Shown: positions 9,074 through 17,938, numbered from the stretch's first letter. The stretch is DNA of 64,000 bases from DATAGF01 sp963834875 (GCA_963834875.1 CAWIDG010000027.1:124001-188000), one strand, 5' to 3'. The notes: generated from the sequence alone by a model not told the origin. Made by a program: numbers and translations.

Positions 9074-10492
9074 CACATCACCTGTGCGTCGGGGCCGCCG
9101 AGCAGGAACGCCCGCAGCACCCGCTGGCGGGCGACGCGGTCGCCGGGGGACGCGTTGCGCGCCTTGGTCGCGTAGTAGAGGAGCGAGCTCTTGGTGCCCC
9201 GCCCCACCCAGGGCCCGCCGACCGCCGCCTGGGCGCGGGCGAAGGCCTGCTTGGGCGTCTCGGCCGGCTCGTCCTCGGGCGCCTTCGTCGCGAGGGTCGC
9301 GTACTTCAGCGACAGCAGCCGGTTGGCCGCCCCGAAGCGGGCCAGCGCGGTGTTCGTGTTGAGCCACGAGGCGCCGCCCTCCCACCCGGCGACGGTCGGC
9401 GGGAAGTACGGCAGCTGGCCCATGTCGCGCAGGGCGTTGTAGAGCGTCTCGTCGGTGATCCCCAGCCCGAGCGACCGCATCGCGCCGATCGCGAACACGA
9501 CCGGGGTCTTGATCATGGTCGGCTCCTTGATCGAGGCGAGCATCGCCGGGTGCGTGAGGATGCGCCGCACGAGCGGCCGCAGCCGGTAGCCGCCACGCAG
9601 GTAGACGCGCGTCAGGTCGCGCACGGTCGCGGCGTCGGGCGCGGTGGGGTGGAACTCGCCCCAGAGCTTGGTCACCAGGAAGGGCGCGTGGCTGGGGTGC
9701 GACATCACCACGTCCACGAGCTGGCGGTGGTTGAAGGCCCCCGTCCTCCCGAGCACGGTCTTCTGGCCGTCGTCCCAGCGCGACTGGGTGAAGTAGGCGG
9801 AGGGCGCGTCCGGGTTGTCGTCGTTGATCTGCCAGCCCGTGGAGGCCCGCGCCGCCTCGAGGACGTCGCTCTCGGTGTAGTTCGGCTGGCCGGCCGCGTT
9901 CGTGACGCCGAGGCAGAAGAGCTCCATGAGCTCCCGGCCGTAGTTCTCGTTGACCCGTCCCTTCCGGCTGTCCTCGCCGGTGAGGAAGCGCAGCATCGCC
10001 GGCCCCTCGCCCACCTCGTACACGAGGTTGCGGAAGTCGGCCCTCGGGTTCGCCGCCAGGTCGGCGTACTTGCGGAAGAGCGCGTTCTGCTGGGTCATGA
10101 GCTGCGGCGGCGAGGTCTCGTCGCGCTGGGTCGCGAAGTGGCGGTGGAAGAAGAAGGTGAGGCGCTCCACCAGCGGGTTCCTCGTGCGGATCATCTGGTC
10201 GCACCAGGCGAGCACCAGGTCGGTGTCGGACTCGTGGGGCCGCAGCGGCGTGCCGTCCCGGCGGCGTGCGGGCGGCGCCGGTCGCCGGGCCCTGCGGGTC
10301 GGCGATCAGGCGGTCGACCGCGCGGTGCAGGCTCATGCCCTTGAAGCGCCGGCGGTCGGCCTCGGTGGGGCCGAACCCTGCGCGCCACATCAGCCGGTCG
10401 ACCATCGCGTCGGTGAGCGCGGCCTGCGCGCCGCCGGCGGGCGGCTTGCGCGTCCGCCGGCGGCGCGGGGGGACCAGCCTGCGCGGGCTCAC
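9073..10492 (-). CDS. DUF1800 family protein (frame break near 10260)
   Basis: Begins at a GTG overlapping the hydrolase stop (GTGA). An Arg-rich start leads into LTDAMVDRLMWRAGFGPTEA, the usual DUF1800 opening; the frame then shifts near 10260 into LAWCDQMIRTRNPLVERLTFF. FFFHRHFATQ, GRELMELFCLGV and FPPTVAGWEGGASWLN are characteristic of the family. DUF1800 and DUF1501 proteins are commonly encoded side by side and are thought to act together in or outside the envelope. The product is coupled to DUF1501 by a one-base TGATG overlap. Confidence 0.87.
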
Positions 10493-11468
10493 CTCGCCGT
10501 CCTCTTCGCGAGGCCCTTGAAGGCCTTGCGGGCGGGCTTGGTGCCGACCCGGAAGTCGCCGTTGGGGTCGCGTGCGTCGTACCAGACGATGCCGCGCAGG
10601 TTCGGGATCTCGCTCCGCAGCCCGGCCAGCTGCGCGATCCACTGCGCCTTGCTGCCGCCCTTGTTGGTCGAGCCGGTCTCGGCGATCCAGAAGGGCTTCG
10701 GCGAGAGGGCGGAGACCTGGCGGTAGACGTCCTCGAAGAGGGCCGTGGGCTCGGTCCAGGCGAGGCCGCCGACCTGGCCGAAGTTGTATCCGCTGGCCCC
10801 GACGAGGTCGACCTGCGTCGGCGCCCGGGAAGTAGGCCGCGATCGCGTTCTCAGGGGTGTCCGGGATGCTGCGGACGTAGGGCGCCCACATCAGCTTGAT
10901 GCGCTGGCCGCCGGAGTTGCGCACCACCTGGCGGACCTTCGCCCAGGCCTTGGCGTAGTCGGCCGGCGCGTTCCCGTTGACCGTCCCCGACCAGGCGTAC
11001 CACGGCGTGTTGGGCTCGGGCATCGGCCGCAGGATGGGCGCGGGCCTGAGCTTGCGGAGCTGCTTGGTGAGGCGCACCAGGCCGCGGTTCTGGCGGCCGC
11101 GGCGGATCGCCCCGAGGCGGAACTTCGGCTGGCGCGCCCCGGCCGACTGCTTCCCGCCGTCCGGCATCCACGAGACGAGGAGGCGCGCGCCGGAGCGCTT
11201 GGCGAGCGCGACGACCTGGGGCTCCACGAGCCGCCCTCCCGTGACGTACGTCGAGATCACCTTGGTGGCCCGCGCGCCCGCCGAGCGGCGGAGCGCGGGC
11301 ACGCCCTTGGCGGGGTCGTCCTGGTAGACCCCGAGCTCGACGGCCGCGGAGGCCGGCGGGGTCGCCGATCCCGCCGGTCCCCGCCGCGGCGGCGAGGGCC
11401 ACCACGGCGCACGCGGCGGGGATGAGGGAGCGCCGCGGGAGGATCCGGTCGCGGCGCGGGGGGACCAT
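10489..11468 (-). CDS. Secreted glycoside hydrolase, GH26-like (frame breaks near 11350 and 10830)
   Basis: A Sec-type signal (LIPAACAVVALAAAAGTGG) precedes a TIM-barrel type domain. ATKVISTYVTGG, LLVSWMPDGG, then MPEPNTPWYAWSG with the probable acid/base Glu, KLMWAPYV, and PFWIAETGSTNKGG with the probable nucleophile Glu, ending in GIVWYDARDPNGDFRVG. The order and spacing of the two Glu residues fit clan GH-A and especially GH26 mannanase/glucanase-like proteins. Substrate is not predictable. It heads the DUF1800-DUF1501-cupredoxin block, with an operator-like palindrome 49 bases upstream. Confidence 0.75.
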
Positions 11469-11516
11469 GGCGCCGTACCGTACTCATGGCCCCGGCCGAA
11501 GCGAGCATGCTCCCGC

Positions 11517-11533
11517 GGAACCGAAACGGTTCC
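11517..11533. promoter_or_regulatory. Perfect palindrome upstream of the GH26-like gene
   Basis: GGAACCGAAACGGTTCC: seven-base arms around AAA, 49 bases before the ATG at 11468. The half-site resembles LacI/GalR-type operators, which often control glycosidase genes; the regulator is not in this window. Confidence 0.5.
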
Positions 11534-11578
11534 ATAAGAGAGTCCTCACATGCGTGCGGAACGCCGCGGATCCGGCGG

Positions 11579-11606
11579 CCTGAGCCGGCCCGCGCGCCGG
11601 CTCAGG
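11579..11606 (-). terminator. Hairpin overlapping the glyA stop codon
   Basis: Perfect 11-base arms CCTGAGCCGGC and GCCGGCTCAGG with a six-base loop. The glyA TGA (11602-11604) is inside the stem. No U-run follows on the minus strand. It also separates glyA from the GH26-like transcription unit. Confidence 0.6.
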
Positions 11607-12894
11607 AGACCGGCGTCGCCGCCTGGAGGCGCGGGTACAGCGGGAAGCGCTCGCCGATCGCCCGTGAGCGGCCGCGGAGCGCCTCGAGGTCGGCGTCGGT
11701 CGCCCCGGGGTCGAGCGCGGCGGCGATGATCCGGGCGATCTCGCGCATCTCCTCCTCGCGCAGCCCGCGGGTGGTCAGCGCGGGCGTGCCGATGCGCAGG
11801 CCCGAGGTCACCGTGGGCGGGCGCTCGTCGAACGGGATGCCGTTCTTGTTGACCGTGATGCCGGCCCGCTCGAGGCGCTCCTCGCCGTCGGCCCCGGTGA
11901 GCGGCGTGGCCGAGAGGTCGACCAGCACGAGGTGGTTGTCGGTGCCGCCGCTGACGAGGTCGACGCCGCCGGCCATCAGCTCCTCGGCGAGGGCCCGGCA
12001 GTTGAGGACCGTCTGCTCCTGGCGGGCGCGGAACTCGGGGGTGAGCGCGTGGCCCAGCGCCACGGCCTTGCCCGCGATCACGTGCATCAGCGGGCCGCCC
12101 TGGAGCCCGGGGAAGACCGCGCGGTCAACCTTGGTGGCGAGCTCCTCGCTCGAGAGGATCATCCCGGCGCGCGGCCCGCCGAGGGTCTTGTGGATCGTGG
12201 TGGTGACGACGTCGGCGATCCCCACCGGCGTCGGGTGCTGGCCGGCGGCCACGAGGCCCGCGATGTGGGCCATGTCGACCATGAAGACGGCGCCCACCTC
12301 GTCGGCGATCTCGCGGAAGGCCGGGAAGTCGATGATGCGCGGGTAGGCCGACGCCCCCGCGAGGATCATCGCGGGGCGCAGGTCGCGGGCCATCTCGCGC
12401 ACCTGGTCGATGTCGATGCGGCAGTCGCCGCGGCGGACGCCGTAGTGGTGGAAGTCGTAGAGGCGGCCGGAGAAGTTGACCTTGAGGCCGTGCGACAGGT
12501 GGCCGCCGTGGGCCAGCGCCATGGCCAGGACGCGGTCGCCGGGCTGGAGCACCGCGGCGTAGGCCGCCTCGTTGGCCGTCGCGCCCGAGTGGGGCTGCAC
12601 GTTGACGTGCTCGGCGCCGAAGACCTCCTTGGCGCGGTCGATCGCGAGCTGCTCGGCCTGGTCCACCACCTCGCAGCCGCCGTAGTACCGCCGCCCGGGC
12701 AGGCCCTCGGCGTACTTGTTGGTGAGCACCGAGCCGACCGCCTGGAGCACCGCGTGGCTGGTGAAGTTCTCGCTGGCGATCATCTCCAGCGTCTCCCCCT
12801 GGCGCTCCACCTCGGCGCGCAGGATCGCCGCGACCGCGGGGTCGACGTCGGCGATGTCCTGGGAGAGGTAGCTGTCGTCGTCGATGAAGCTCAC
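11602..12894 (-). CDS. glyA: Serine hydroxymethyltransferase
   Basis: 430 residues, normal length. A PLP enzyme that converts serine and tetrahydrofolate to glycine and methylene-THF in the cytoplasm. EMIASENFTS, NKYAEGLPGRRYYGG, NVQPHSGATANEA and the PLP-lysine segment VTTTIHKTLGGPRAG are all present. The start is a GTG overlapping the tsaC stop (GTGA). It is the last gene of the rpmE-to-glyA run and ends in a strong hairpin. Confidence 0.96.
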   Translation of the reverse strand: MSFIDDDSYLSQDIADVDPAVAAILRAEVERQGETLEMIASENFTSHAVLQAVGSVLTNKYAEGLPGRRYYGGCEVVDQAEQLAIDRAKEVFGAEHVNVQPHSGATANEAAYAAVLQPGDRVLAMALAHGGHLSHGLKVNFSGRLYDFHHYGVRRGDCRIDIDQVREMARDLRPAMILAGASAYPRIIDFPAFREIADEVGAVFMVDMAHIAGLVAAGQHPTPVGIADVVTTTIHKTLGGPRAGMILSSEELATKVDRAVFPGLQGGPLMHVIAGKAVALGHALTPEFRARQEQTVLNCRALAEELMAGGVDLVSGGTDNHLVLVDLSATPLTGADGEERLERAGITVNKNGIPFDERPPTVTSGLRIGTPALTTRGLREEEMREIARIIAAALDPGATDADLEALRGRSRAIGERFPLYPRLQAATPVS

Positions 12895-13544
12895 GCGGAG
12901 GACCCCCGGGCGTCGTCGTGGTGTTCTGGCACGAGGGTACACCCCACCCCCGCCAGCGCCGCCGCGACGCCCTCGGGGTCCGGGCCGGGCCGCACGAGCA
13001 CCGCCGGCTCCCCCGCGGCGACGGCCCGCAGGTCGACGACCGCCGACGCGGTCCCGGGCAGCGGGCCGGCGTCGACGACCGCGGCGCAGCCGTCCCGCAG
13101 CTCGGCGGGGACGTCGGCGACCGTCACGGGGTCCGGCCCGCCCGGGAGGTTGGCGCTGGTCGCGATGAGGGACAGGTCGAGCCTCGCGAGGGACCCCGTC
13201 ATCCGCGGCGCGCGCAGGCCCACGGACCCGGCCTCGGCCCCGGCGGCGGCCGCGTACCGGCCCGGCGGGTCGGGCAGCAGGCACGTCGCCGGGCCCGGCA
13301 GCAGCGCGCGCGCCGCCGCCCGCGTGGCCGGGTCGAGCCAGCCCAGGGCCTCGGCCAGCAGCGGGCGCGAGAAGACCAGGACCTGGCAGGGCTGCTCGCG
13401 GGGACGGCCCTTCAGCGCGTACAGCGCCGCGACGCCGTCGGGCGAGTCGAGCCAGGCGGCCAGGCCGTAGACCGTGTCCGTCGGGACCACGGCCACGCCG
13501 CCGTGGATCAGCGCCGCGCGCAGCTCGGGGCGGCCGGCGCTCAT
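12891..13544 (-). CDS. tsaC: Threonylcarbamoyl-AMP synthase (Sua5/YciO/YrdC family)
   Basis: 217 residues. Makes the threonylcarbamoyl-adenylate used for t6A modification of tRNA. GVAVVPTDTVYGLAAWLDSP, LKGRPREQPCQVLV, GSVGLRAPR and SLIATSANLPGG are family hallmarks. The ATG at 13544 overlaps the prmC stop (ATGA). The order prfA-(hypothetical)-prmC-tsaC-glyA is a common bacterial arrangement linking translation genes. Confidence 0.92.
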   Translation of the reverse strand: MSAGRPELRAALIHGGVAVVPTDTVYGLAAWLDSPDGVAALYALKGRPREQPCQVLVFSRPLLAEALGWLDPATRAAARALLPGPATCLLPDPPGRYAAAAGAEAGSVGLRAPRMTGSLARLDLSLIATSANLPGGPDPVTVADVPAELRDGCAAVVDAGPLPGTASAVVDLRAVAAGEPAVLVRPGPDPEGVAAALAGVGCTLVPEHHDDARGSSA

Positions 13545-14367
13545 CCGGGCCGCCGCCCCCCACGACGCGGACGATCCCGGCGAGGTCGGCACGATGCCCG
13601 ACCCGCTCCAGGCCGGCCGCGCGGAGCGCCGCCTCGGCCGCCTCGGCCTGGCCCTCCCCCACCTCCACCAGGAGCGCGCCGCCCGGCTCCAGGTGGGCGG
13701 GCGCCTCGGCCGCGAGCCGCTCGACCGCCTCGAGCCCGGTGGGCCCGGCGACGAGGGCGTCGCGCGGCTCGAAGCGGAGCTCCGGGGGCGCGGCCTCGAG
13801 GCCGGCCGGCGACAGGTACGGCGGGTTGGCGGCGACGACGTCGAAGCGCCGGCCGGCGACCGCCGCGAAGCCGTCCGAGGCCAGCCACTCGACGTCCAGC
13901 CCGAGCCGCTCCCCGTTGGCGCGGGCGCGGGCGAGCGCGGCCGGGGACCGCTCGAGCGCCGTCACCCTCAGCGCCGGGCCCTCGTCGGCGAGGGCGAGGG
14001 CGACCGCGCCGCTGCCGGTGCCCCAGTCGAGGACGGCCGCTCCGGGCGCCGCGGCGTCCAGGGCCCACTCCACCAGCAGCTCGGTCTCGGGCCGGGGGAC
14101 GAGCACCTCGGGGCCCACCTCCACCCGCAGGCGCCGGAACGCCCGCTCGCCCGTGATGTAGGCGAGCGGCTCGCGCCGGCCCCGGCGCGCGACGAGGTCG
14201 CGGGCGCGGTGGAGCTCGGCCGGCGTGAGCGGCCGCTCGGCGCCGGTGTAGAGCGCGAGCCGCTCGACCCCGAGGGCGTGAGCGAGCAGCAGGTCCGCGT
14301 CGAGGCGGGCCGACGGCGAGCCGCGCTCGGCGAGGAAGGCGGCGCTGCGGCGCTGCACCTCGCCCAC
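13541..14367 (-). CDS. prmC: Release factor glutamine methyltransferase (frame break near 13550)
   Basis: About 275 residues. Methylates the Gln of the GGQ motif in release factors such as the PrfA encoded just upstream. VLDWGTGSGAVALALA is the SAM-binding motif and VVAANPPYLS the catalytic NPPY. The C-terminus (DLAGIVRVV) needs one more G in the G6 run near 13555 to reach the TGA that overlaps tsaC. The start is uncertain; the GTG at 14367 (VGEVQRRSAAFLAERG) is the best candidate, with no clear ribosome site. Confidence 0.88.
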
Positions 14368-14390
14368 GGTGAGGAGCTGGGTGGCGCCGG

Positions 14391-15047
14391 TCAGCGGCGG
14401 GCGCGGGCCAGGATGAACGAGGTGAGCGGCCCGAGCAGGAAGGCGTAGACGGCGTCGCAGATCTCGCGCAGCCCCGAGGCCTCGGCCAGCTCGTCCTCCT
14501 GCGTCTGAACCAGCCGGATGTAGACCTTCGACGGCTCGGAGTGCATCGGCTCGACGGCGCACTCCATGGCCGCGTCGCCCAACCGGCGCCAGATCCGGAG
14601 GCCGACGGCGACGTCGTCTCCGCCCAGCAGCCCGAGGCGCTCGGGGTCGATCTGCAGGAGGCTCCCCGCGAGCAGCTCGTGCACCAGCTCGGCGTCCTCG
14701 ACGTCCCAGACCGCGACGAGGGTGACGTCCTCGATCCAGAGCTGCCCGATCTCATAGCGCTCGACCGCCTCCTCGACGAGCCCGACCACGCGCTCCAGGC
14801 CCTCGCGATAGCCGAGGTTGGTGACCGCGCACGATGCGACCTGCGACGGGCGCAGCACGAACTCGGCACCGTCGTTGCCGGAGTAGGTCGCGCCGCCGTC
14901 GGAGTGGTACTCGAGGCGCGACAGCCCGTAGCGCTCGCTGATGGCCGAGAAGAACAGGGCCAGGTCGTCGCGCGGCATGTCAACCGGGTCGTGCCGCACC
15001 GTGAGGCCGAGGAACTCGACGCGCAGGAGGTCGGGGTTGAGGCTCAC
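14391..15047 (-). CDS. Hypothetical protein inside the prfA-prmC operon
   Basis: 218 residues from a GTG that overlaps the prfA stop (GTGA). No signal or membrane segment; moderately acidic. It contains GQLWIEDVTLVAVWDVED and LSRLEYHSDGGATYSG. I do not recognise the family with certainty, although the overall pattern (a two-part alpha/beta protein with SKVYIRLVQTQ near the end) recalls the poorly characterised TIGR04255-type proteins. Position between a release factor and its methylase suggests co-expression with translation genes, not necessarily function in translation. Confidence 0.75.
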   Translation of the reverse strand: MSLNPDLLRVEFLGLTVRHDPVDMPRDDLALFFSAISERYGLSRLEYHSDGGATYSGNDGAEFVLRPSQVASCAVTNLGYREGLERVVGLVEEAVERYEIGQLWIEDVTLVAVWDVEDAELVHELLAGSLLQIDPERLGLLGGDDVAVGLRIWRRLGDAAMECAVEPMHSEPSKVYIRLVQTQEDELAEASGLREICDAVYAFLLGPLTSFILARARR

Positions 15048-16129
15048 GTCGCCACCTCGGCCGGCGCCTGCTCCTCGAGCAGCCGGCGGCGCTCCTCGGC
15101 GGCGAGGGCGTCGGTGAGGGCGTCGAGCCGGCCCTCGAGCACCTGCTCGCGCAACGGCACCGTGACGCCGACGCGGTGGTCGGTGACCCGGTTCTGGGGG
15201 AAGTTGTACGTCCTCACCTTCTCCGAGCGGTCGCCGGAGCCGAGCTGCGACCGCCGCGCCGCCGTGAGCTCCGCCGCCCGCTCGGCCTGGAGCCGCTCGT
15301 AGAGGCGCGCGCGAAGCACGCGCATCGCGCGCTCGTAGTTCTGGAGCTGGCTCTTCTCGTCCTGCATCGAGACGACGATGCCCGTGGGGAGGTGGGTGAG
15401 GCGCACCGCCGAGTCCGTGGTGTTGACGCTCTGCCCGCCGGGGCCGCTGGAGCGGTAGACGTCGCGCTTGACGTCGTTGGGGTCGATGGTGACGTCAACG
15501 TCCTCGACCTCGGGCAGCACCGCGACGGTCGCCGTGGAGGTGTGGATGCGCCCCTGGCTCTCGGTCGCGGGGATCCGCTGCACGCGGTGGACTCCGGCCT
15601 CGTGCTTGAAGACGGCGTACGCGCCCCGGCCCTTCACGCCCGCGATCGCCTCGCGCAGCCCGCCGGCGTCGGCCTCGCTGACCGCCATCAGCTCGACCGT
15701 CAGCCCGCGCGACTCGGCGTAGCGCGTGTAGAGCTCGAGCAGATCGCGCGCGAAGAGCGCGGCCTCCTCGCCGCCGGTGCCGGCGCGGATCTCCACGATG
15801 GTGTTGCGGTCGTCGTCGGGGTCCGGCTCCAGCATCGCCTCGCGGATGCGCGGCGCCAGCTCGTCGAGCTCGGCGCGGGCGTCGGCGAGGAGCGACCGCA
15901 CCTCGTCGTCGTCGCCCTCGGCCAGCAGGGCCTCCGCCTCGGCGGCCCGCTGGTCGGCGTCCTCCCAGCGGGCGGCGAGCTCGAAGGCCTCGGCGAGGCC
16001 CGCCCAGCGCTTGCTGACGGCCGCGTAGCGCGCGCGGTCGGACGGCAGCCCGGGGTCGGCCAGGGCGTCCGTCAGCTCCGCGCGCGTGCGCGCGATCTGG
16101 TCGACCAGCGGGCGGACGTCGGCGCTCAC
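15044..16129 (-). CDS. prfA: Peptide chain release factor 1
   Basis: 361 residues, usual length. Ends translation at UAA/UAG. SSGPGGQSVNTTDSAVRLTH holds the GGQ motif that triggers peptidyl-tRNA hydrolysis; EIRAGTGGEEAALFARDL and HRVQRIPATESQGRIHTS are also diagnostic. Start GTG at 16129 with AGGAGG about ten bases upstream. It follows rpmE after 46 bases and overlaps the next gene. Confidence 0.96.
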   Translation of the reverse strand: MSADVRPLVDQIARTRAELTDALADPGLPSDRARYAAVSKRWAGLAEAFELAARWEDADQRAAEAEALLAEGDDDEVRSLLADARAELDELAPRIREAMLEPDPDDDRNTIVEIRAGTGGEEAALFARDLLELYTRYAESRGLTVELMAVSEADAGGLREAIAGVKGRGAYAVFKHEAGVHRVQRIPATESQGRIHTSTATVAVLPEVEDVDVTIDPNDVKRDVYRSSGPGGQSVNTTDSAVRLTHLPTGIVVSMQDEKSQLQNYERAMRVLRARLYERLQAERAAELTAARRSQLGSGDRSEKVRTYNFPQNRVTDHRVGVTVPLREQVLEGRLDALTDALAAEERRRLLEEQAPAEVAT

Positions 16130-16175
16130 GTGAGCCTCTCCTCCTGGAGGGGCCGCGGGGTCGTCGTGCCCCGGG

Positions 16176-16385
16176 CTAGGCGCGCCGGCTGCGAGCGAGC
16201 TTGCGCTGGAAGCGCTCGACCCGGCCGCCGGAGTCCACGAGCTTCTGCTTGCCCGTGTAGAACGGGTGGCAGTTGCTGCAGATCTCCACCCGGATGTCGG
16301 GCTTCGTGGAGCGCGTCTCGAACTCGTTGCCGCAGGAGCAGCGGACGTGCGCGACGACGTAGTCGGGGTGGATGTCGGTCTTCAT
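16176..16385 (-). CDS. rpmE: 50S ribosomal protein L31 (zinc-binding type)
   Basis: 69 residues, MKTDIHPDYVVAHVRCSCGN at the start. Four cysteines (CSC and CSNC) mark the zinc-containing, C+ form of L31. SGGRVERFQRKL is the conserved C-terminus. It is the first gene of the operon that runs through prfA, prmC, tsaC and glyA, a known arrangement. Confidence 0.95.
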   Translation of the reverse strand: MKTDIHPDYVVAHVRCSCGNEFETRSTKPDIRVEICSNCHPFYTGKQKLVDSGGRVERFQRKLARSRRA

Positions 16386-16475
16386 TGCCGCCGCCTTTCG
16401 AAGTGCACGAGCGCAGGGCCGCTCGCCGCGGCCCCGTCGGTGAGCCGAGTGTAGCGCGGTGTGCGACAGCGTACG

Positions 16476-16570
16476 CCGGGCCTCTTGCGGGCCCGGCGGG
16501 ACGCCATCAGGCCCCTGGCCGGGGCCTGATGTGGACCGGCGGCACCGCCTTCGGCGGGGCTGGCCGCCGG
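16476..16570 (+). repeat. Structured intergenic repeat, family A copy 1
   Basis: Three stem-loops in order: CCGGGCC-loop-GGCCCGG (16476-16496); an 11-base perfect stem with loop TGGCC (16505-16531); and a nested hairpin CCGGCGGC...GCCGCCGG with inner CCGCC-TTC-GGCGG (16536-16570). Copies 2 and 3 keep the layout and the central TGGCC loop but have different stem sequences. Confidence 0.8.
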
Positions 16571-16615
16571 GACAACCACTCCGATGAGACGGGCCGTGAC
16601 GTGGGGATGCCTTTT

Positions 16616-16711
16616 CCGGCGCCCGCCCCGGCGAAGCCGGTGCGCCGGTCTGCAAAAGGCCTCGGCCAGAGGCCTTTTGCGCGTCCCAGCGGGCCCGCAA
16701 GAGGCCCGCTG
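16616..16711 (-). repeat. Structured intergenic repeat, family A copy 2
   Basis: Same three modules in reverse: nested hairpin 16616-16648 with inner CCGGC-GAA-GCCGG; a 12-base perfect stem 16652-16680 with loop GGCCA (TGGCC on the other strand); and CAGCGGGCC...GGCCCGCTG at 16687-16711. It ends 13 bases before the start codon at 16725, so it forms the upstream region of that gene. Confidence 0.8.
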
Positions 16712-16724
16712 TACGCTGGGATAT

Positions 16725-17708
16725 ATGCCCGCACTTCGCATCGCCAGCTTCAACCTCGAGAACCTCGACGACCGGCCGGGCGAGGAGCCGTCGCTCTCCG
16801 AGCGCATCGCGATCATGCGCCCCCAGCTGGTGCGGCTGCGGGCCGACGTGCTGTGCCTGCAGGAGGTGAACGGCCAGGAGCGCCCGGGGCAGCCCCGCGC
16901 CCTCGCCGCGCTCGACGCGCTGCTCGCGGACACGGACTACGCCGCCTTCCCGCGCGTCAGCACGCTCACCCAGAAGGGCGAGCCCTTCGACGAGCGCAAC
17001 CTCGTCGTGCTGAGCCGCTACCCGATCCTGGCGAGCCGCCAGCTCAAGCACGACCGCGCGCCCGCCCCGGAGTACCGCCGCGTGACGGCCCGCCCGCCGG
17101 ACGACGACGCCAAGATGATCACCTGGGAGCGGCCGATCCTGCACGTCACCATCGACCTGCCGGGGTCGCTCCGGCTCGAGCTCATCAACGTCCACCTGAA
17201 GTCGAAGAACCCGAGCGACGTGCCGGGCCAGCGGGTCGACACCTTCACCTGGCGCACGGCGGCGGGCTGGGCCGAGGGCTACTTCCTGTCGGCCATGCGG
17301 CGCGTGGGCCAGGCGCTCGAGGTGCGCATCGTGGTCGACGAGCTCTTCGACGCGCGCTCCGACGCCCTGGTGTGCGTCTGCGGCGACTTCAACGGCGACG
17401 CCGCCGACACGCCCGTGGCGGCGATCCGCGGGGACGTCGAGGAGACCGGCAACTCGGCCCTGGCGGGGCGGGTGCTGGTGCCCTGCGAGCGCACGATCCC
17501 CGAGCCGGCGCGCCACTCGCTGCTCTACCACGGCCGCGGCGAGATGATCGACCACGTCCTGGCCAGCCGCGAGCTGCTCGCCTTCTACCGCGGCGCAGAG
17601 GTGCACAACGAGCAGCTGCACGACGAGTCGGTCGCCTTCGCCGGCGACGTGAAGTTCCCGGAGTCCGACCACGCCCCGGTGGTCGCGGAGTTCGAGGTCC
17701 CGGGGTGA
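16725..17708 (+). CDS. Endonuclease/exonuclease/phosphatase family protein
   Basis: 327 residues of the metal-dependent EEP fold. MPALRIASFNLENLDD opens the domain, LRADVLCLQEVNG holds the metal-binding Glu, ELINVHLKSKNPSDVPGQR, VCVCGDFNGDAADTP and the final FPESDHAPVVAEF carry the catalytic Asp/Asn and Asp-His pairs. It could be a nuclease or a phosphodiesterase; no signal peptide is seen. The start ATG follows the repeat copy closely (GCTGGGATAT then ATG), leaving a weak ribosome site and possibly a very short leader. Confidence 0.85.
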   Translation: MPALRIASFNLENLDDRPGEEPSLSERIAIMRPQLVRLRADVLCLQEVNGQERPGQPRALAALDALLADTDYAAFPRVSTLTQKGEPFDERNLVVLSRYPILASRQLKHDRAPAPEYRRVTARPPDDDAKMITWERPILHVTIDLPGSLRLELINVHLKSKNPSDVPGQRVDTFTWRTAAGWAEGYFLSAMRRVGQALEVRIVVDELFDARSDALVCVCGDFNGDAADTPVAAIRGDVEETGNSALAGRVLVPCERTIPEPARHSLLYHGRGEMIDHVLASRELLAFYRGAEVHNEQLHDESVAFAGDVKFPESDHAPVVAEFEVPG

Positions 17709-17720
17709 GGGGCTGAGCCT

Positions 17721-17782
17721 CGGAGTTGGCGAGCCGTGGAGGTGGCGAGCTCCGGAGCTGGCGAGCGCCGGAGCTGGCGAGC
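17721..17782 (+). repeat. Short tandem repeat, 16-base period, four copies
   Basis: Units start at 17721, 17737, 17753 and 17769 with core GGAGCTGGCGAGC; the last two are identical over 14 bases. It lies just after the stop codon at 17708. Confidence 0.75.
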
Positions 17783-17831
17783 GATGAAGCGCCCGCTGGG
17801 GCCGGGAATGGCCCGGGCGCGCCGGCGAGAA

Positions 17832-17924
17832 AAGCTCCGCCCTTCGGGCGGGGCGCGCTGTTCTCGCAGATGCGACTGATCCGGATTCACCGCCTTCGGC
17901 GGGACGGGAATCCGGAATTCACCG
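17832..17924 (+). repeat. Structured intergenic repeat, family B copy 2
   Basis: First hairpin CCGCCC-TTC-GGGCGG (about 17837-17851); second with outer arms CCGGATTC (17881-17888) and GAATCCGG (17907-17914) around CCGCC-TTC-GGCGG. Layout and spacing match copy 1 at 256-346. It sits between convergent genes, so a bidirectional terminator is one possibility. Confidence 0.65.
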
Positions 17925-17938
17925 CTCGGGGCTTCGGG

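Larger units (their letters stand above)
16386..16724. other. Intergenic region between divergent genes, filled by two repeat copies
   Basis: No gene seen. The region between rpmE (minus) and the nuclease-like gene (plus) contains family A repeats at 16476-16570 and 16616-16711 in opposite orientation, with about 45 bases between them. Confidence 0.65.

Noticed and set aside
8936..11302. A 788-residue minus-strand frame joining hydrolase, DUF1800 and DUF1501 pieces
   Set aside because: It is not a fusion protein; real segments alternate with shadow because of frame breaks, and normal stop/start overlaps exist between the three genes.
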